Shown one piece after another: positions 50,908 through 62,095 of a DNA stretch of 64,000 nt. Every line of letters starts with the position of its first letter. The stretch's first letter is position 1. Both the position numbers and the translations under genes were made by a program. The DNA is from Polynucleobacter sp. JS-Polo-80-F4 (GTDB taxonomy: Bacteria > Pseudomonadota > Gammaproteobacteria > Burkholderiales > Burkholderiaceae). The notes beneath the pieces were generated by a model. It searched no databases. It saw only the letters and a program-made list of their open reading frames with translations, and had not been told where the DNA came from. The stretch spans positions 1,308,018-1,372,017 of the forward strand of contig NZ_JACVPI010000001.1 in NCBI RefSeq assembly GCF_018881965.1, in the 5' to 3' direction.

Positions 50908-53313
50908 ATGTCCAACCAACAGCAACAAAATAGCAGTATGGCTAATGCCTATGTTTTGCCTTTTGAGCAACTTCGCATGACTGATGTTGAATCCGTCGGC
51001 GGTAAGAATGCTTCCTTAGGAGAGATGATTTCTCAGTTAGCGTCTACTGGGGTTCGTGTTCCTACAGGTTTTGCAACTACTGCATTGGCGTTCCGTGATT
51101 TTTTGAATCACAACAATCTGACTGAGCGCATTCAACAGCGTTTAGAAGGTTTGAATATTGATGATGTGCGTGCCTTAGCGCAAGCTGGTGCAGAAATTCG
51201 TAACTGGATCGAAACAGCCCCTTTTCAGCCAAAGTTAGACGAAGAGATTCGCAAAGCATTCGCAGTCTTGGACGACTCTGGAAAAGGCTCTTTTGCTGTG
51301 CGTTCTTCAGCAACCGCAGAAGACTTGCCAGACGCTTCCTTTGCAGGTCAACAAGAAACTTTCTTGAACGTCGAAGGCATTGATGATGTTCTGAAGAAGA
51401 TTCGTGAAGTATTTGCTTCCCTATATAACGATCGCGCTATCTCCTACCGTGTTCACAAGGGCTTTGCCCACGCTGAAGTAGCCTTATCCGCTGGTATTCA
51501 GCGCATGGTGCGTTCTGATTTAGGCGCCGCTGGCGTAATGTTCACTTTGGATACCGAGTCTGGTTTCGAGGATGTCGTTTTCATTACCTCAAGCTATGGC
51601 TTAGGTGAGACTGTGGTGCAGGGTGCAGTAAACCCAGACGAGTTTTATGTTTTCAAAACCACTTTAGCCCAGGATAAGAAGGCAATCATTCGCCGCTCAT
51701 TGGGTTCCAAGTTAATTCAGATGCAATTTGCTCCTAAGGGCTCTGCAGAAAAAGTGCAGACAGTCGATGTGTCTCCAGAAAAGCGGAATCGTTTTTCTTT
51801 GGAAGATGCGGATATCACTGAGTTGGCAAAATATGCAGTGATTATTGAGAAGCACTACGGTCGTCCAATGGATATCGAGTGGGGCAAAGATGGTCAAGAC
51901 GGCCGCATCTATATCCTCCAAGCGCGTCCAGAAACTGTAAAGAGTCAGGCAGCTGGCCAAGTAGAAATGCGCTACAAGTTAAAGGGTAGCTCTAAGGTAT
52001 TAGCAAAAGGTCGCGCAATTGGTCAAAAGATCGGTGCAGGCCCTGTGCGCATTATTCGTGACCCAAGCGAGATGGATCGTGTACAGCCAGGCGATGTATT
52101 GGTTGCTGACATGACTGATCCAAACTGGGAACCAGTAATGAAGCGCGCTTCTGCGATTGTGACTAATCGTGGCGGTCGTACTTGCCATGCGGCAATTATT
52201 GCCCGTGAGTTAGGTGTGCCAGCGGTCGTTGGTTGCGGTGACGCTACTGAGCATTTGCAAGACGGCATGATGGTGACAGTTTCTTGCGCAGAAGGTGACG
52301 AAGGTCATATCTACGATGGCTTGATTGAAACTGAAGTCACTGAGGTGTCTCGTGGTGTGTTGCCAGAGATTCCAGTGAAGATCACTATGAATATTGGCAA
52401 TCCTCAGTTGGCATTTGATTTCTGTCAAATCCCAAATGCGGGCGTTGGCCTTGCCCGTCTCGAGTTCATCATCAATAACTATATCGGTGTGCATCCACGC
52501 GCTGTATTGGAGTATCCAAATATTGATCCTGACCTGAAACGTGCAGTGGAGAGCGTGGCCCGTGGCTATGCTAGCCCACGCCAGTTCTATGAGGACAAAT
52601 TGGTTGAAGGCGTAGCAACGATTGCTGCTGCCTTCTATCCAAAGCCAGTCATCGTGCGCCTATCCGATTTCAAATCAAATGAGTACAAGAAACTCATTGG
52701 TGGTTCACGTTATGAGCCGGATGAAGAAAATCCAATGTTGGGCTTCCGTGGCGCATCACGTTACGTATCTGAAGATTTCGGTGAGGCTTTTGCTCTCGAG
52801 TGCGCAGCAATGAAGCGTGTACGTGAAGATATGGGCTTAGATAACGTAGAAATCATGGTGCCATTCGTGCGTACCATTAACCAGGCTAAGCGCGTGATCG
52901 ACATGATGGAGAAGTTTGGCCTCAAGCGCGGCGTGAATGGTTTGCGCCTCATCATGATGTGCGAGATTCCATCGAATGCAATCTTGGCTGATCAGTTCCT
53001 TGAGTACTTCGATGGCTTCTCTATCGGCTCAAACGATATGACCCAGTTAACGCTTGGTCTAGATCGTGACTCTGGTATGGAATTGTTGGCAATAGACTTT
53101 GATGAACGTGATCCAGCAGTAGAGTTCATGATTGCCCGTTCAATTGATGCTTGCCGCAAACAAAATAAATACGTTGGCATTTGCGGTCAGGGCCCTTCAG
53201 ACCACCCAGACTTTGCTCGTTGGTTAGTTGAGAAAGGCATCACCTCAATCTCATTGAACCCGGATAGCGTAGTGGCTACTTGGGAAATGTTAGGTAAGAA
53301 CTTAAAAGCCTAA
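50908..53313 (+). CDS. ppsA: phosphoenolpyruvate synthase
   Basis: An 801-residue three-domain enzyme. The ATP-binding domain comes first ([32 protein letters not shown]), the swivelling phosphohistidine domain has His427 in [15 protein letters not shown], and the C-terminal PEP domain has [15 protein letters not shown] and GICGQGPSD. It makes PEP from pyruvate and ATP for gluconeogenesis. Divergent ppsR controls it. A strong terminator follows. Confidence 0.97.
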   Translation: MSNQQQQNSSMANAYVLPFEQLRMTDVESVGGKNASLGEMISQLASTGVRVPTGFATTALAFRDFLNHNNLTERIQQRLEGLNIDDVRALAQAGAEIRNWIETAPFQPKLDEEIRKAFAVLDDSGKGSFAVRSSATAEDLPDASFAGQQETFLNVEGIDDVLKKIREVFASLYNDRAISYRVHKGFAHAEVALSAGIQRMVRSDLGAAGVMFTLDTESGFEDVVFITSSYGLGETVVQGAVNPDEFYVFKTTLAQDKKAIIRRSLGSKLIQMQFAPKGSAEKVQTVDVSPEKRNRFSLEDADITELAKYAVIIEKHYGRPMDIEWGKDGQDGRIYILQARPETVKSQAAGQVEMRYKLKGSSKVLAKGRAIGQKIGAGPVRIIRDPSEMDRVQPGDVLVADMTDPNWEPVMKRASAIVTNRGGRTCHAAIIARELGVPAVVGCGDATEHLQDGMMVTVSCAEGDEGHIYDGLIETEVTEVSRGVLPEIPVKITMNIGNPQLAFDFCQIPNAGVGLARLEFIINNYIGVHPRAVLEYPNIDPDLKRAVESVARGYASPRQFYEDKLVEGVATIAAAFYPKPVIVRLSDFKSNEYKKLIGGSRYEPDEENPMLGFRGASRYVSEDFGEAFALECAAMKRVREDMGLDNVEIMVPFVRTINQAKRVIDMMEKFGLKRGVNGLRLIMMCEIPSNAILADQFLEYFDGFSIGSNDMTQLTLGLDRDSGMELLAIDFDERDPAVEFMIARSIDACRKQNKYVGICGQGPSDHPDFARWLVEKGITSISLNPDSVVATWEMLGKNLKA

Positions 53314-53335
53314 TCAACATCGCAAGCACCAAAGC

Positions 53336-53365
53336 AAAAGGCCTAGATTCTTCTAGGCCTTTTTG
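53336..53365. terminator. bidirectional intrinsic terminator
   Basis: AAAAGGCCTAGA pairs with TCTAGGCCTTTTT around a 4-nt loop, with A-run and T-run on the two sides. It ends ppsA on the plus strand and probably also the Anbu operon on the minus strand, 36 nt past its last stop. Confidence 0.9.
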
Positions 53366-53400
53366 TTTATGGATGCATCCAACGCGCGATTGCTAGAGGC

Positions 53401-54267
53401 TTACTTTTTCTTAGTAGCCACCTTCTTCGTTGCAACTTTCTTTACAGGAGTTGTCTTTGGTGCTCTTGCCTTTGATGGGGGATGATTAATCGGAACGATC
53501 CCCATTTTTTTAGCTGGTGTAGAAATGTCACTCGACTTATTCGCGCCACTCCAACTTGGTTCCGCTATTGAATTAAAAGCCTCGCGTAGCTTCTCACCCC
53601 ATGCTTGGTGAATCATTGCGAAATAAGGGTTTGCATCATCTAGAGTGACTAGCTTGGTAGCTTTTAGAGAATTTTTTTCATAAACCAGCATATCCAAAGG
53701 TAGTCCAACTGAAATATTACTTTTCAGAGTGGAGTCCATGGAGATGAGGGCGCACTTGGTTGCCAGGTTGAGTGGCGTATTGAAATTCAGCACGCGGTCC
53801 AAGATTGGCTTTCCATATTTAGATTCGCCAATCTGGAAGTAACAGGTCTCCGGAGTGGCTTCAATAAAGTTTCCTGCCGAGTAAACATTGAATAAGCGAG
53901 GTTTTTCGCCTTTCACTTGGCCACCAAAAATCATATTGCAATTAAATTCGAGGCCAGCTTTTTCAAGGGCCAAATGATCTCGTTCATAAACTTGTTTAAT
54001 AGCGTTACCCACAACGACCGCAGCTTCGTATGAGTTTTTAGCCTCCCACAGGTTCTTGCCTTTAAAAAGTTGGCCCTGAAGTAGGATTTCTTTAACGGAC
54101 TGAGTAATAGCAAGATTGCCAGCACTCATTAATGTAAAGAAGCGATCCTTGTTTTGAAACAAGGTCATTTTTCTAAAGGTGCCAATTTGGTCTACACCAG
54201 CATTAGTGCGTGTATCCGATAAAAAAACAAGACCATCTTTAAGGCAAAGCCCAATGCAATACGTCAT
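53401..54267 (-). CDS. Anbu / proteasome-type peptidase
   Basis: A 288-residue member of the Anbu (BPH, COG3484) group of bacterial proteasome-like Ntn hydrolases. The ATG at 54267 is chosen because removal of Met then exposes Thr1 (TYCIGLCLKDGLVFLSDTRT), with Asp17 and Lys32 at the expected catalytic places; GAGGG is seven nt upstream. A TTG two codons earlier would block Thr1. Unlike HslV or 20S subunits it has no partner ATPase here. The last 30 or so residues are an unusual Lys/Thr/Pro-rich tail with the repeat KKVATKKVATKKK. It is the last gene of a four-gene minus-strand operon with ATP-grasp, alpha-E and transglutaminase-like genes. Confidence 0.9.
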   Translation of the reverse strand: MTYCIGLCLKDGLVFLSDTRTNAGVDQIGTFRKMTLFQNKDRFFTLMSAGNLAITQSVKEILLQGQLFKGKNLWEAKNSYEAAVVVGNAIKQVYERDHLALEKAGLEFNCNMIFGGQVKGEKPRLFNVYSAGNFIEATPETCYFQIGESKYGKPILDRVLNFNTPLNLATKCALISMDSTLKSNISVGLPLDMLVYEKNSLKATKLVTLDDANPYFAMIHQAWGEKLREAFNSIAEPSWSGANKSSDISTPAKKMGIVPINHPPSKARAPKTTPVKKVATKKVATKKK

Positions 54268-54320
54268 ACCCAAACCCTCTTCATTATTTCTTGAGATTAT
54301 CTCTTAAAAGACAGGTAGAC

Positions 54321-55118
54321 CTAAGCAAGCTGCTGAATAGAGATGTTGGCGCTGAGCTCTTCTCCGCCGCCGCCGGTACGCACTCCCTTTACGGGGGCTG
54401 CAGAGTAGTAATCCCGGCCAATAGCAAGTCTGATATGGCGTGAATCTATCAGGCAAGCGTGAGTAATGTCCACACTAATCCAAATGCCCTTTTCAATATC
54501 ACTGCAAAAGTCTATCCAAGCATGGCTTGCGAGGTTTGGGGATTCTTCGGCAAAGAAATAGCCGCTGACGTAACGAGCTGGGATATGCGATGCCCGGCAA
54601 AGACTCAGCATCACATGTGCGTGGTCTTGGCAAACACCCGATTTCATGGCAAAGGATTGAGCTGCAGTCGTAGCAAAGTTCGTTTGTCCTGGAGAGTACA
54701 CAATTAAGCCCTGAACCGCCTCAGCAAGTCTAAGTACTTGATCAACAGAGTTTTTCTTTGGAAGGCTATAAGAAAAATAATCCAACATTTCTTCTGTTGA
54801 CTCGGTCAGGTTAGTTTGCTGTAAAAGATAGTAGGGAGATACTGCCTTAGCATCATCAATAAACTCAAACGCATCTTGCGTACGGACCTCGCCTTCTGCC
54901 TCAATCATCATTGAGGTGTATGGAGTTTCTTGTACAAATACGCTACAGGCGTTACCGAATGTATCTATTGAATTAGAGGCTTTAATTGGAGTACTAATCT
55001 TCCACTTATCTATTTGCTGGCCTGCAATTGTCGGCGGAGTTAAGCGCAATTCCTGAATGGAGTAACGCACTGGCGCCTCATAGCGATACTCGGTGCGGTG
55101 ACGAATCTTTAAGTGCAT
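54321..55118 (-). CDS. transglutaminase-like cysteine peptidase family protein
   Basis: A 265-residue protein with an N-terminal beta domain (LKIRHRTEYRYEAPVRYSIQ, typical of the bacterial transglutaminase N region) and a papain-like transglutaminase core. The triad is visible: Cys163 in SGVCQDHAHV, His199 in ASHAWIDF and Asp217 in ISVDITH. It may cut or form amide bonds. It follows the alpha-E gene by 12 nt and precedes the Anbu gene by 53 nt, the arrangement described for Anbu operons. Substrate unknown; no signal peptide. Confidence 0.88.
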   Translation of the reverse strand: MHLKIRHRTEYRYEAPVRYSIQELRLTPPTIAGQQIDKWKISTPIKASNSIDTFGNACSVFVQETPYTSMMIEAEGEVRTQDAFEFIDDAKAVSPYYLLQQTNLTESTEEMLDYFSYSLPKKNSVDQVLRLAEAVQGLIVYSPGQTNFATTAAQSFAMKSGVCQDHAHVMLSLCRASHIPARYVSGYFFAEESPNLASHAWIDFCSDIEKGIWISVDITHACLIDSRHIRLAIGRDYYSAAPVKGVRTGGGGEELSANISIQQLA

Positions 55119-55130
55119 ATAATTAATTTC

Positions 55131-56108
55131 TTAGGCAACGGCCAGTGGTATGAGGTAAGCGCTACTGAACTCATCAGCCACATGATTGATGCGCTCGAGG
55201 AAACTCTCAATAAATTCTTCTAGACCTTGTCCAAATACCTCATCAATATCTGAATAATCCAAGCTTGCCTTGAGTTTGCCAAGTAAGCGCTCAATTTCTT
55301 TAGATTGCTGATTCTTTACTTCTGAAATAAGAGGAATGAGTTCATTGACGCAACACACTAAGGAGCGTGGCATCTGCTTATTAAAGATCAGTAATTGTGC
55401 AACTTGTTTTGGAGTGACTTGATCAGAATAGATTTGACGATAGATCTCAAATGCTGACACAGAGCGTAGTAGGGCTGCCCAATGGTAAAAATCAAAGAAC
55501 TCGCCATGGGTGCCATCATCCGAGGGCTTCTTGCCAGCTAAATCCTTCAGCGTAGCTTGATCCTCGTACTTAGTCTCCAAAATACGGGCGGTATTATCGG
55601 CGCGCTCGAGCAGTGTGCCAATGCTGATGAAGTCAAAGGATTCGTTTTTGAGCATCGTTCCATAAAGAACGCCCCTGAATAGATGGCAGCGGTGCTTCAC
55701 CCACTCTAGTAGACGGCTAGGATCGGCTTGATGCCTTGCTTCTAAGATACGTTGCAGCTCAAGCCAAGTAGTGTTTTGGGTTTCCCAAACTTCAGAAGTA
55801 ATCTTGCCGCGAATAACGCGCGCATTTTCTCGTGCCGCATATAAACAGGAGACGATGCTGGAGGGATTGCTAGTTTCATAAATCATGAAATCTAGAACAT
55901 TCTCACGATTAACCACATCATATTTACTTAGAAAGGCTTCCTCTAACTTAGAAATCGTCAATAATTTTTTCCAGCTCTGCTCTAAAAACTCTGCAGGCTG
56001 TGGCAATAGTGATGTTTGATGATTTACATCGAGCATGCGGGCAGTATTCTCTGCGCGTTCGGTGTAACGGGCCATCCAATAAAGACAATCAGCGGTACGA
56101 CTTAACAT
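55131..56108 (-). CDS. alpha-E domain protein
   Basis: A 325-residue all-helical protein of the alpha-E (COG2307/DUF403) family, recognised by the opening MLSRTADCLYWMARYTERAE, followed by NTARMLDVNHQ. No catalytic residues are known. It always keeps company with circularly permuted ATP-grasp and transglutaminase-like genes, and the three are predicted to build or process a small peptide. A good ribosome site (AAGGGAAGAG) stands before its ATG, 13 nt after the ATP-grasp stop. Confidence 0.9.
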   Translation of the reverse strand: MLSRTADCLYWMARYTERAENTARMLDVNHQTSLLPQPAEFLEQSWKKLLTISKLEEAFLSKYDVVNRENVLDFMIYETSNPSSIVSCLYAARENARVIRGKITSEVWETQNTTWLELQRILEARHQADPSRLLEWVKHRCHLFRGVLYGTMLKNESFDFISIGTLLERADNTARILETKYEDQATLKDLAGKKPSDDGTHGEFFDFYHWAALLRSVSAFEIYRQIYSDQVTPKQVAQLLIFNKQMPRSLVCCVNELIPLISEVKNQQSKEIERLLGKLKASLDYSDIDEVFGQGLEEFIESFLERINHVADEFSSAYLIPLAVA

Positions 56109-56121
56109 GTTTACTCTTCCC

Positions 56122-57534
56122 TTATTTCTCTAACACCCAGGTATCTTTAGTGCCGCCACCTTGGGAGGAGTTCACTACTAAAGAACCTTCTTTGAGTGCA
56201 ACCCTGGTTAGCCCGCCAGGAACCATCTTGATGGTTTTCCCTGAAAGTACAAAGGGCCTTAAATCGATATGCCTTGGCGCAATTCCCGACTCTACAAAAG
56301 TAGGACAGGTGGAGAGCGCTAGGGTGGGCTGAGCAATATATTTATCTGGATTAGCTATCAGGTGTGTTCTAAATTCTTCAATCTCTGCTTTTGTGGATGC
56401 TGGACCAACCAACATGCCATAACCACCAGCACCATGAGTCAGTTTGACAACCAACTTATCTAAATTTGCTAAGGTGTAGGCTAGGTCATCAGTCTTGCGA
56501 CACTGGAATGTGGGGACATTGTTGAGAATTGGTTTCTCACCAAGATAAAACTCGATCATCTCGGGAACGTATGGGTAGATGGATTTATCGTCAGCGATAC
56601 CGGTGCCAATAGCATTGGCTAAGGTCACATTACCAGCGCGATGTGCTGACAATAATCCGGCAACTCCCAGGGTGGAATCGGAGCGGAATGCTAATGGATC
56701 TAAGAAATCATCATCAACACGACGGTAGATGACGTCTACACGCTCAGGCCCTTGGGTGGTACGCATAAAGACTTGTTCATTCTTGACAAATAAGTCTTTA
56801 CCTTCAACAAGCTCAACACCCATTTGCTGTGCAAGATAGCTGTGTTCAAAGTAAGCGGAGTTGTACATACCAGGTGTGAGTACAACCACATTTGGTTTTT
56901 TAACATCATCTGGTTTTACAGACTTGAGGCACTCCAACAAAAGATCTGGATAGTGCTCTACAGGAGCAATGCGATATTTTTGAAAGAGGTCGGGGAAGAG
57001 GCGCATCATCATCTTGCGGTCTTCAACCATATAAGAAACGCCAGAAGGAACACGCAAGTTATCTTCTAATACATAGAACTCGCCTTCACCAGCGCGCACG
57101 ATATCGATGCCGGCAATTTGTGCGTAGATGTCGCGAGGCACACTAACGTTGCGCATCTCAGGACGATATTGCGCATTGTTATAAATCTGTTCAGCTGGAA
57201 CAATGCCCGCCTTAATAATTTCTTCATCGTGATACACGTCATAGATGAAGCGGTTAAGTGCTTTTACACGTTGACGTAATCCCGCTTCAAGCTGTTCCCA
57301 TTCTTTGGCGGTAAAAATGCGAGGCACTTGATCAAAGGGGATGGTTCTTTCTGACCCCAGGTCATCTCCGTAGACGGCAAAGGTAATGCCCACCCGTCTA
57401 AAGATCAGGTCGGCTTCAGCGCGTTTGAGACCCATAAGGGTGTCGCTTTGCTGCTTCAGCCAATTGTGAAAAATTTCGTAGTGGGGGCGCGCTTTGCCTG
57501 CGGCGTCGAGCATTTCATCAAAAGGCAATTTCAT
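56122..57534 (-). CDS. circularly permuted ATP-grasp protein
   Basis: A 470-residue protein of the COG2308 circularly permuted ATP-grasp family, expected to form amide bonds with ATP. Conserved parts include HYEIFHNWLKQQS, RRVGITFAVYGDD, FYVLEDNLRVPSGVSYM and LVVKLTHGAGGYGMLVGP near the C-terminus. The ATG at 57534 (MKLPFDEMLD) is preferred to an in-frame start at 57606 because the extra 24 residues are not family-like and would cover the control region. First gene of the ATP-grasp/alpha-E/transglutaminase/Anbu operon; NtrC-like dyads lie 54-81 bp upstream. Confidence 0.9.
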   Translation of the reverse strand: MKLPFDEMLDAAGKARPHYEIFHNWLKQQSDTLMGLKRAEADLIFRRVGITFAVYGDDLGSERTIPFDQVPRIFTAKEWEQLEAGLRQRVKALNRFIYDVYHDEEIIKAGIVPAEQIYNNAQYRPEMRNVSVPRDIYAQIAGIDIVRAGEGEFYVLEDNLRVPSGVSYMVEDRKMMMRLFPDLFQKYRIAPVEHYPDLLLECLKSVKPDDVKKPNVVVLTPGMYNSAYFEHSYLAQQMGVELVEGKDLFVKNEQVFMRTTQGPERVDVIYRRVDDDFLDPLAFRSDSTLGVAGLLSAHRAGNVTLANAIGTGIADDKSIYPYVPEMIEFYLGEKPILNNVPTFQCRKTDDLAYTLANLDKLVVKLTHGAGGYGMLVGPASTKAEIEEFRTHLIANPDKYIAQPTLALSTCPTFVESGIAPRHIDLRPFVLSGKTIKMVPGGLTRVALKEGSLVVNSSQGGGTKDTWVLEK

Positions 57535-57587
57535 AGTTACCAAACTAATGCCTTTATAAAAGCTGGAATGAATGATTTGAAGCGGCT

Positions 57588-57615
57588 TGGTGCTATATTG
57601 CACCATTAAAGTGCA
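57588..57615 (-). promoter_or_regulatory. overlapping NtrC-like dyads
   Basis: TGCACCATTAAAGTGCA (57599-57615) matches 12 of the 14 fixed positions of the 17-bp enteric NtrC consensus TGCACCA-N3-TGGTGCA. Overlapping it, TGGTGC (57588-57593) and GCACCA (57600-57605) form a perfect dyad around six bases. They lie between smpB and the ATP-grasp gene. A sigma54 -24/-12 element of correct spacing was not found, so NtrC control is a hypothesis. Confidence 0.5.
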
Positions 57616-57678
57616 TAAATGCTCAAATAATTGGGTTAAGTGCGGTCTACCCCAGTTTTTAAGGGCTTAAGCGGGAAA

Positions 57679-58131
57679 TTAGGCGTTTAGATCGCCTCTT
57701 GCAATACGTCCTTTTTGAACTTCCCATTCCCGCTCTTTGGTGGCTGCTCGCTTGTCATGCTGCTTTTTGCCTCTGGCAAGGCCAATTTCACATTTCACGT
57801 TGCCCTTAGAGAAGTGCAGGTTCAGTGGCACCAAGGTGTAACCCTTTTGCTCTACTTTGCCGATGAGCTTGCGGATTTCAATAGCATTGAGAAGAAGCTT
57901 TCTAGTACGGGTGTTGTCTGGAACGATATGGGTAGAGGCTGAGAGTAGTGGGGTGATGTGGCAGCCGATCAAAAATAGCTCCGCCTTGCGAATGACGACA
58001 TACGCTTCTTTAATGTGCACGCGACCTGCGCGGATGGCTTTCACTTCCCAGCCTTCCAGCACAAGCCCTGCCTCAAAGCGTTCCTCGATAAAATAATCAA
58101 AGAAGGCTTTTTTGTTATCGACGATACTCAT
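57679..58131 (-). CDS. smpB: SsrA-binding protein SmpB
   Basis: A 150-residue tmRNA partner for rescue of stalled ribosomes. [22 protein letters not shown] in part (residues about 11-32), the [10 protein letters not shown] region and the basic C-terminal tail [20 protein letters not shown] in part are typical. It is divergent from ratA across 25 bp, the widespread smpB/ratA pairing. The tmRNA gene is not in this window. It reads toward the ATP-grasp operon with a 144-bp gap and no clear terminator. Confidence 0.97.
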   Translation of the reverse strand: MSIVDNKKAFFDYFIEERFEAGLVLEGWEVKAIRAGRVHIKEAYVVIRKAELFLIGCHITPLLSASTHIVPDNTRTRKLLLNAIEIRKLIGKVEQKGYTLVPLNLHFSKGNVKCEIGLARGKKQHDKRAATKEREWEVQKGRIARGDLNA

Positions 58132-58156
58132 ATTTATTTAGCTCTCAAGAACGATT

Positions 58157-58588
58157 ATGGCAGACGTCTACAAGACCGTTTTAATTGGCCAATCAGCCGA
58201 CCGTATGTACGGCCTAGTGACCGACGTCGCCCGTTATCCTGAGTTCCTGCCCTGGTGTGGCGGGGTAGAAATTTTTGAGCAGACCGAGACAGTGCTCGAC
58301 GCCAAAATCAACATCAATTTCAAGGGTATTACCCAGTATTTCCATACGCGTAATGTCAATCACCGCCCAGAAACTATTGATATGGTCTTTGTGGATGGCC
58401 CGTTTAAGCATTTTTCTGGGCAGTGGAACTTTATCCCCTTGCGAGAAGATGCTTGCAAAGTAGAGTTCAAGCTTCACTGGGAGTTCAAGAGCGTCATTCT
58501 GGATAAGATTATTGGCCCAGTATTTGGCCATATCGCCGGCACCTTTGTTGATTGCTTTGTAAAGCGTGCCGAGGACCTCTATGGCTGA
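58157..58588 (+). CDS. ratA: RatA/COQ10-like START-domain protein
   Basis: A 143-residue START/polyketide cyclase-like protein. The opening YKTVLIGQSADRMYGLVTDV and YPEFLPWCGGVEI are the family marks. In E. coli RatA (also called PasT) blocks 70S formation; in mitochondria the homologue COQ10 binds coenzyme Q. Which role applies here is not decided by sequence. It overlaps ratB by 8 nt. Confidence 0.9.
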   Translation: MADVYKTVLIGQSADRMYGLVTDVARYPEFLPWCGGVEIFEQTETVLDAKININFKGITQYFHTRNVNHRPETIDMVFVDGPFKHFSGQWNFIPLREDACKVEFKLHWEFKSVILDKIIGPVFGHIAGTFVDCFVKRAEDLYG

Positions 58589-58931
58589 GCAATCACTTGA
58601 ACTGATTCTCTGTGATGCTAGGTTGGGTGAGCCAAAGCTGCAGTCGTTCAAACTAGTTCTGGCTGCCGGGGAGTCGGCTACGGTGGGTTTGGCGCTGGTT
58701 AAGGCAGGCTTCGCCCTTGGCCCAGATGACCCTGTTTTGGATAGGAAAGGCTGCTTTGGGGTCTTTGGCAAACGCAAGGACTGGGATAGCCCTATTTATG
58801 CTGGAGACCGCTTAGAGCTGTATTCCTCGCTATTAATCGACCCTAAGACGGTTCGGCGCAAGAAGGCCAATCAGAACCAGGATGCCAAATTCCAGGCTGC
58901 CGCAGCTAAAAGAAAGGCCAGGAGGCTATAA
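58581..58931 (+). CDS. ratB: RnfH/RatB-family protein
   Basis: A 116-residue ubiquitin-like (beta-grasp) protein of the RnfH/UPF0125 family. GEPKLQSFKLVLAAGESATV, then FGKRKDWDSPIYAGDRLELY and the basic RRKKANQ tail, are typical. The ATG at 58581 lies inside the end of ratA. It is usually found after ratA; its biochemical role is unknown. The C-terminal 25 residues are Lys/Ala-rich. Confidence 0.85.
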   Translation: MAEQSLELILCDARLGEPKLQSFKLVLAAGESATVGLALVKAGFALGPDDPVLDRKGCFGVFGKRKDWDSPIYAGDRLELYSSLLIDPKTVRRKKANQNQDAKFQAAAAKRKARRL

Positions 58932-58948
58932 TCGATTTTTGCGACTAG

Positions 58949-60421
<1,473 letters not shown>

Positions 60422-60457
60422 CAACTAAAAAAAGCTGAAATAAAGGCTGATCTTTTC

Positions 60458-62065
60458 GTGCACGACAAAATACTGATTCTCGACTTTGGTTCACAAGTAA
60501 CTCAACTCATTGCCAGGCGTGTGCGTGACGGGCGTGTGTATTCAGAGATCCATCCCTACGATTGCGACCCTGAATTCATTCGTAAGTTCATTCAAGAGCA
60601 GGGTGGCAAAGGCATCATTCTTTCTGGCGGCCCTAGTTCGGTAACTGAAGACGGTAGCCCACGTGCGCCACAAATTGTTTTTGAGCTTGGTGTACCTGTT
60701 TTGGGAATTTGCTACGGTATGCAAACCATGGCCACTCAATTGGGTGGTGCGGTAGCCTCCGCAGAATCATTGGGCAAGGCCCGTGAGTTTGGCTATTCAG
60801 AAGTGCGTGCACATGGTCACACCAATTTACTCAAAGGTATTCAGGACTTCTCTACCAGCGAAGGTCATGGCATCTTGAAGGTGTGGATGAGTCACGGTGA
60901 CTCCGTCACTGCATTGCCGCCAACATTTAAGTTGATGGCCTCGACTGAGTCCTGCCCAATTGCCGGCATGGCCGATGAAGAGCGTCGCTTTTATGCATTT
61001 CAGTTTCACCCTGAGGTAACTCATACTATTCAAGGCACTGCAATCATTGAGCGTTTTGTCCATGAGATTTGCCATTGCAAGCCTGACTGGGTCATGGGCG
61101 ATTACATTGCAGAAGCGGTTGAGAATATTCGTAGGCAAGTTGGGGATGAGGAAGTCATTCTTGGCTTGTCAGGTGGTGTTGACTCTAGCGTTGCCGCAGC
61201 CTTAATTCATCGCGCGATTGGTGATCAGCTCACCTGTGTATTTGTAGATCACGGTCTACTGCGCTTGAATGAAGGCGACATGGTGATGGAAATGTTCGCA
61301 CGCAATTTGGGTGTGAAGGTGATCCGCGTTGATGCTAAAGAAAAATTCATGGGCGAGCTAGCTGGCGTGGCTGATCCTGAGGCAAAGCGTAAGATTATCG
61401 GCAAAGAATTCGTAGAAATTTTCCAAGCTGAATCTGGAAAAATTCAAAATGCCAAATGGCTTGCTCAAGGAACCATCTATCCAGACGTGATTGAGTCTGC
61501 GGGTAAAGGCAAGAAGGGTGCGCATACGATCAAGAGTCACCATAACGTAGGTGGCTTACCTGATGACATGCATCTCAAATTGCTTGAGCCACTACGTGAG
61601 CTTTTTAAAGACGAAGTACGTGAACTTGGTGTTGCCCTGGGTCTTCCGCGCGAGATGGTCTATCGTCATCCATTCCCAGGCCCAGGTCTTGGGGTTCGTA
61701 TCTTAGGTGAAGTAAAAGCGGAATTTGCTAGCTTACTACAACGCGCTGATGCCATCTTTATCGAAGAATTGCGCAATACGATTGATGAAGCAACTCAGAA
61801 GTCTTGGTATGACCTCACGAGCCAAGCCTTTGCCGTTTTCTTGCCGGTCAAGTCTGTTGGTGTAATGGGCGATGGTAGAACCTATGAATATGTTGTTGCG
61901 CTCAGAGCAGTGCAAACCCAAGACTTCATGACGGCGCATTGGGCCCATTTGCCACATGAACTTCTTGGCAAGGTATCTAACCGCATCATCAATGAAGTGC
62001 GTGGTATTAACCGTGTCGTATACGACATTAGTGGAAAACCGCCTGCAACGATTGAGTGGGAATAA
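60458..62065 (+). CDS. guaA: GMP synthase (glutamine-hydrolysing)
   Basis: A 535-residue two-domain enzyme. The glutaminase part has Cys85 in [11 protein letters not shown] and the His/Glu of FHPEVTHT; the PP-loop [15 protein letters not shown] near 230 and the C-terminal dimerisation domain ([13 protein letters not shown] ending, here KPPATIEWE) complete it. It makes GMP from XMP. The start is GTG at 60458, with AAAGG about 14 nt upstream; no ATG fits before ILILDFGSQ. Confidence 0.96.
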   Translation: MHDKILILDFGSQVTQLIARRVRDGRVYSEIHPYDCDPEFIRKFIQEQGGKGIILSGGPSSVTEDGSPRAPQIVFELGVPVLGICYGMQTMATQLGGAVASAESLGKAREFGYSEVRAHGHTNLLKGIQDFSTSEGHGILKVWMSHGDSVTALPPTFKLMASTESCPIAGMADEERRFYAFQFHPEVTHTIQGTAIIERFVHEICHCKPDWVMGDYIAEAVENIRRQVGDEEVILGLSGGVDSSVAAALIHRAIGDQLTCVFVDHGLLRLNEGDMVMEMFARNLGVKVIRVDAKEKFMGELAGVADPEAKRKIIGKEFVEIFQAESGKIQNAKWLAQGTIYPDVIESAGKGKKGAHTIKSHHNVGGLPDDMHLKLLEPLRELFKDEVRELGVALGLPREMVYRHPFPGPGLGVRILGEVKAEFASLLQRADAIFIEELRNTIDEATQKSWYDLTSQAFAVFLPVKSVGVMGDGRTYEYVVALRAVQTQDFMTAHWAHLPHELLGKVSNRIINEVRGINRVVYDISGKPPATIEWE

Positions 62066-62095
62066 GGAATAGGCGATTTAAGCCTATCAACACCC

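Noticed and set aside
57588..57602. Sigma54 promoter overlapping the NtrC-like dyads
   Set aside because: The minus strand has GG and GC nine bases apart instead of the required ten, and the -24 box is TGGTGC rather than TGGCAC.
58214..58777. 187-codon open frame opposite ratA and ratB
   Set aside because: Both plus-strand genes are clear family members; the antisense product matches nothing and crosses the ratA/ratB junction.
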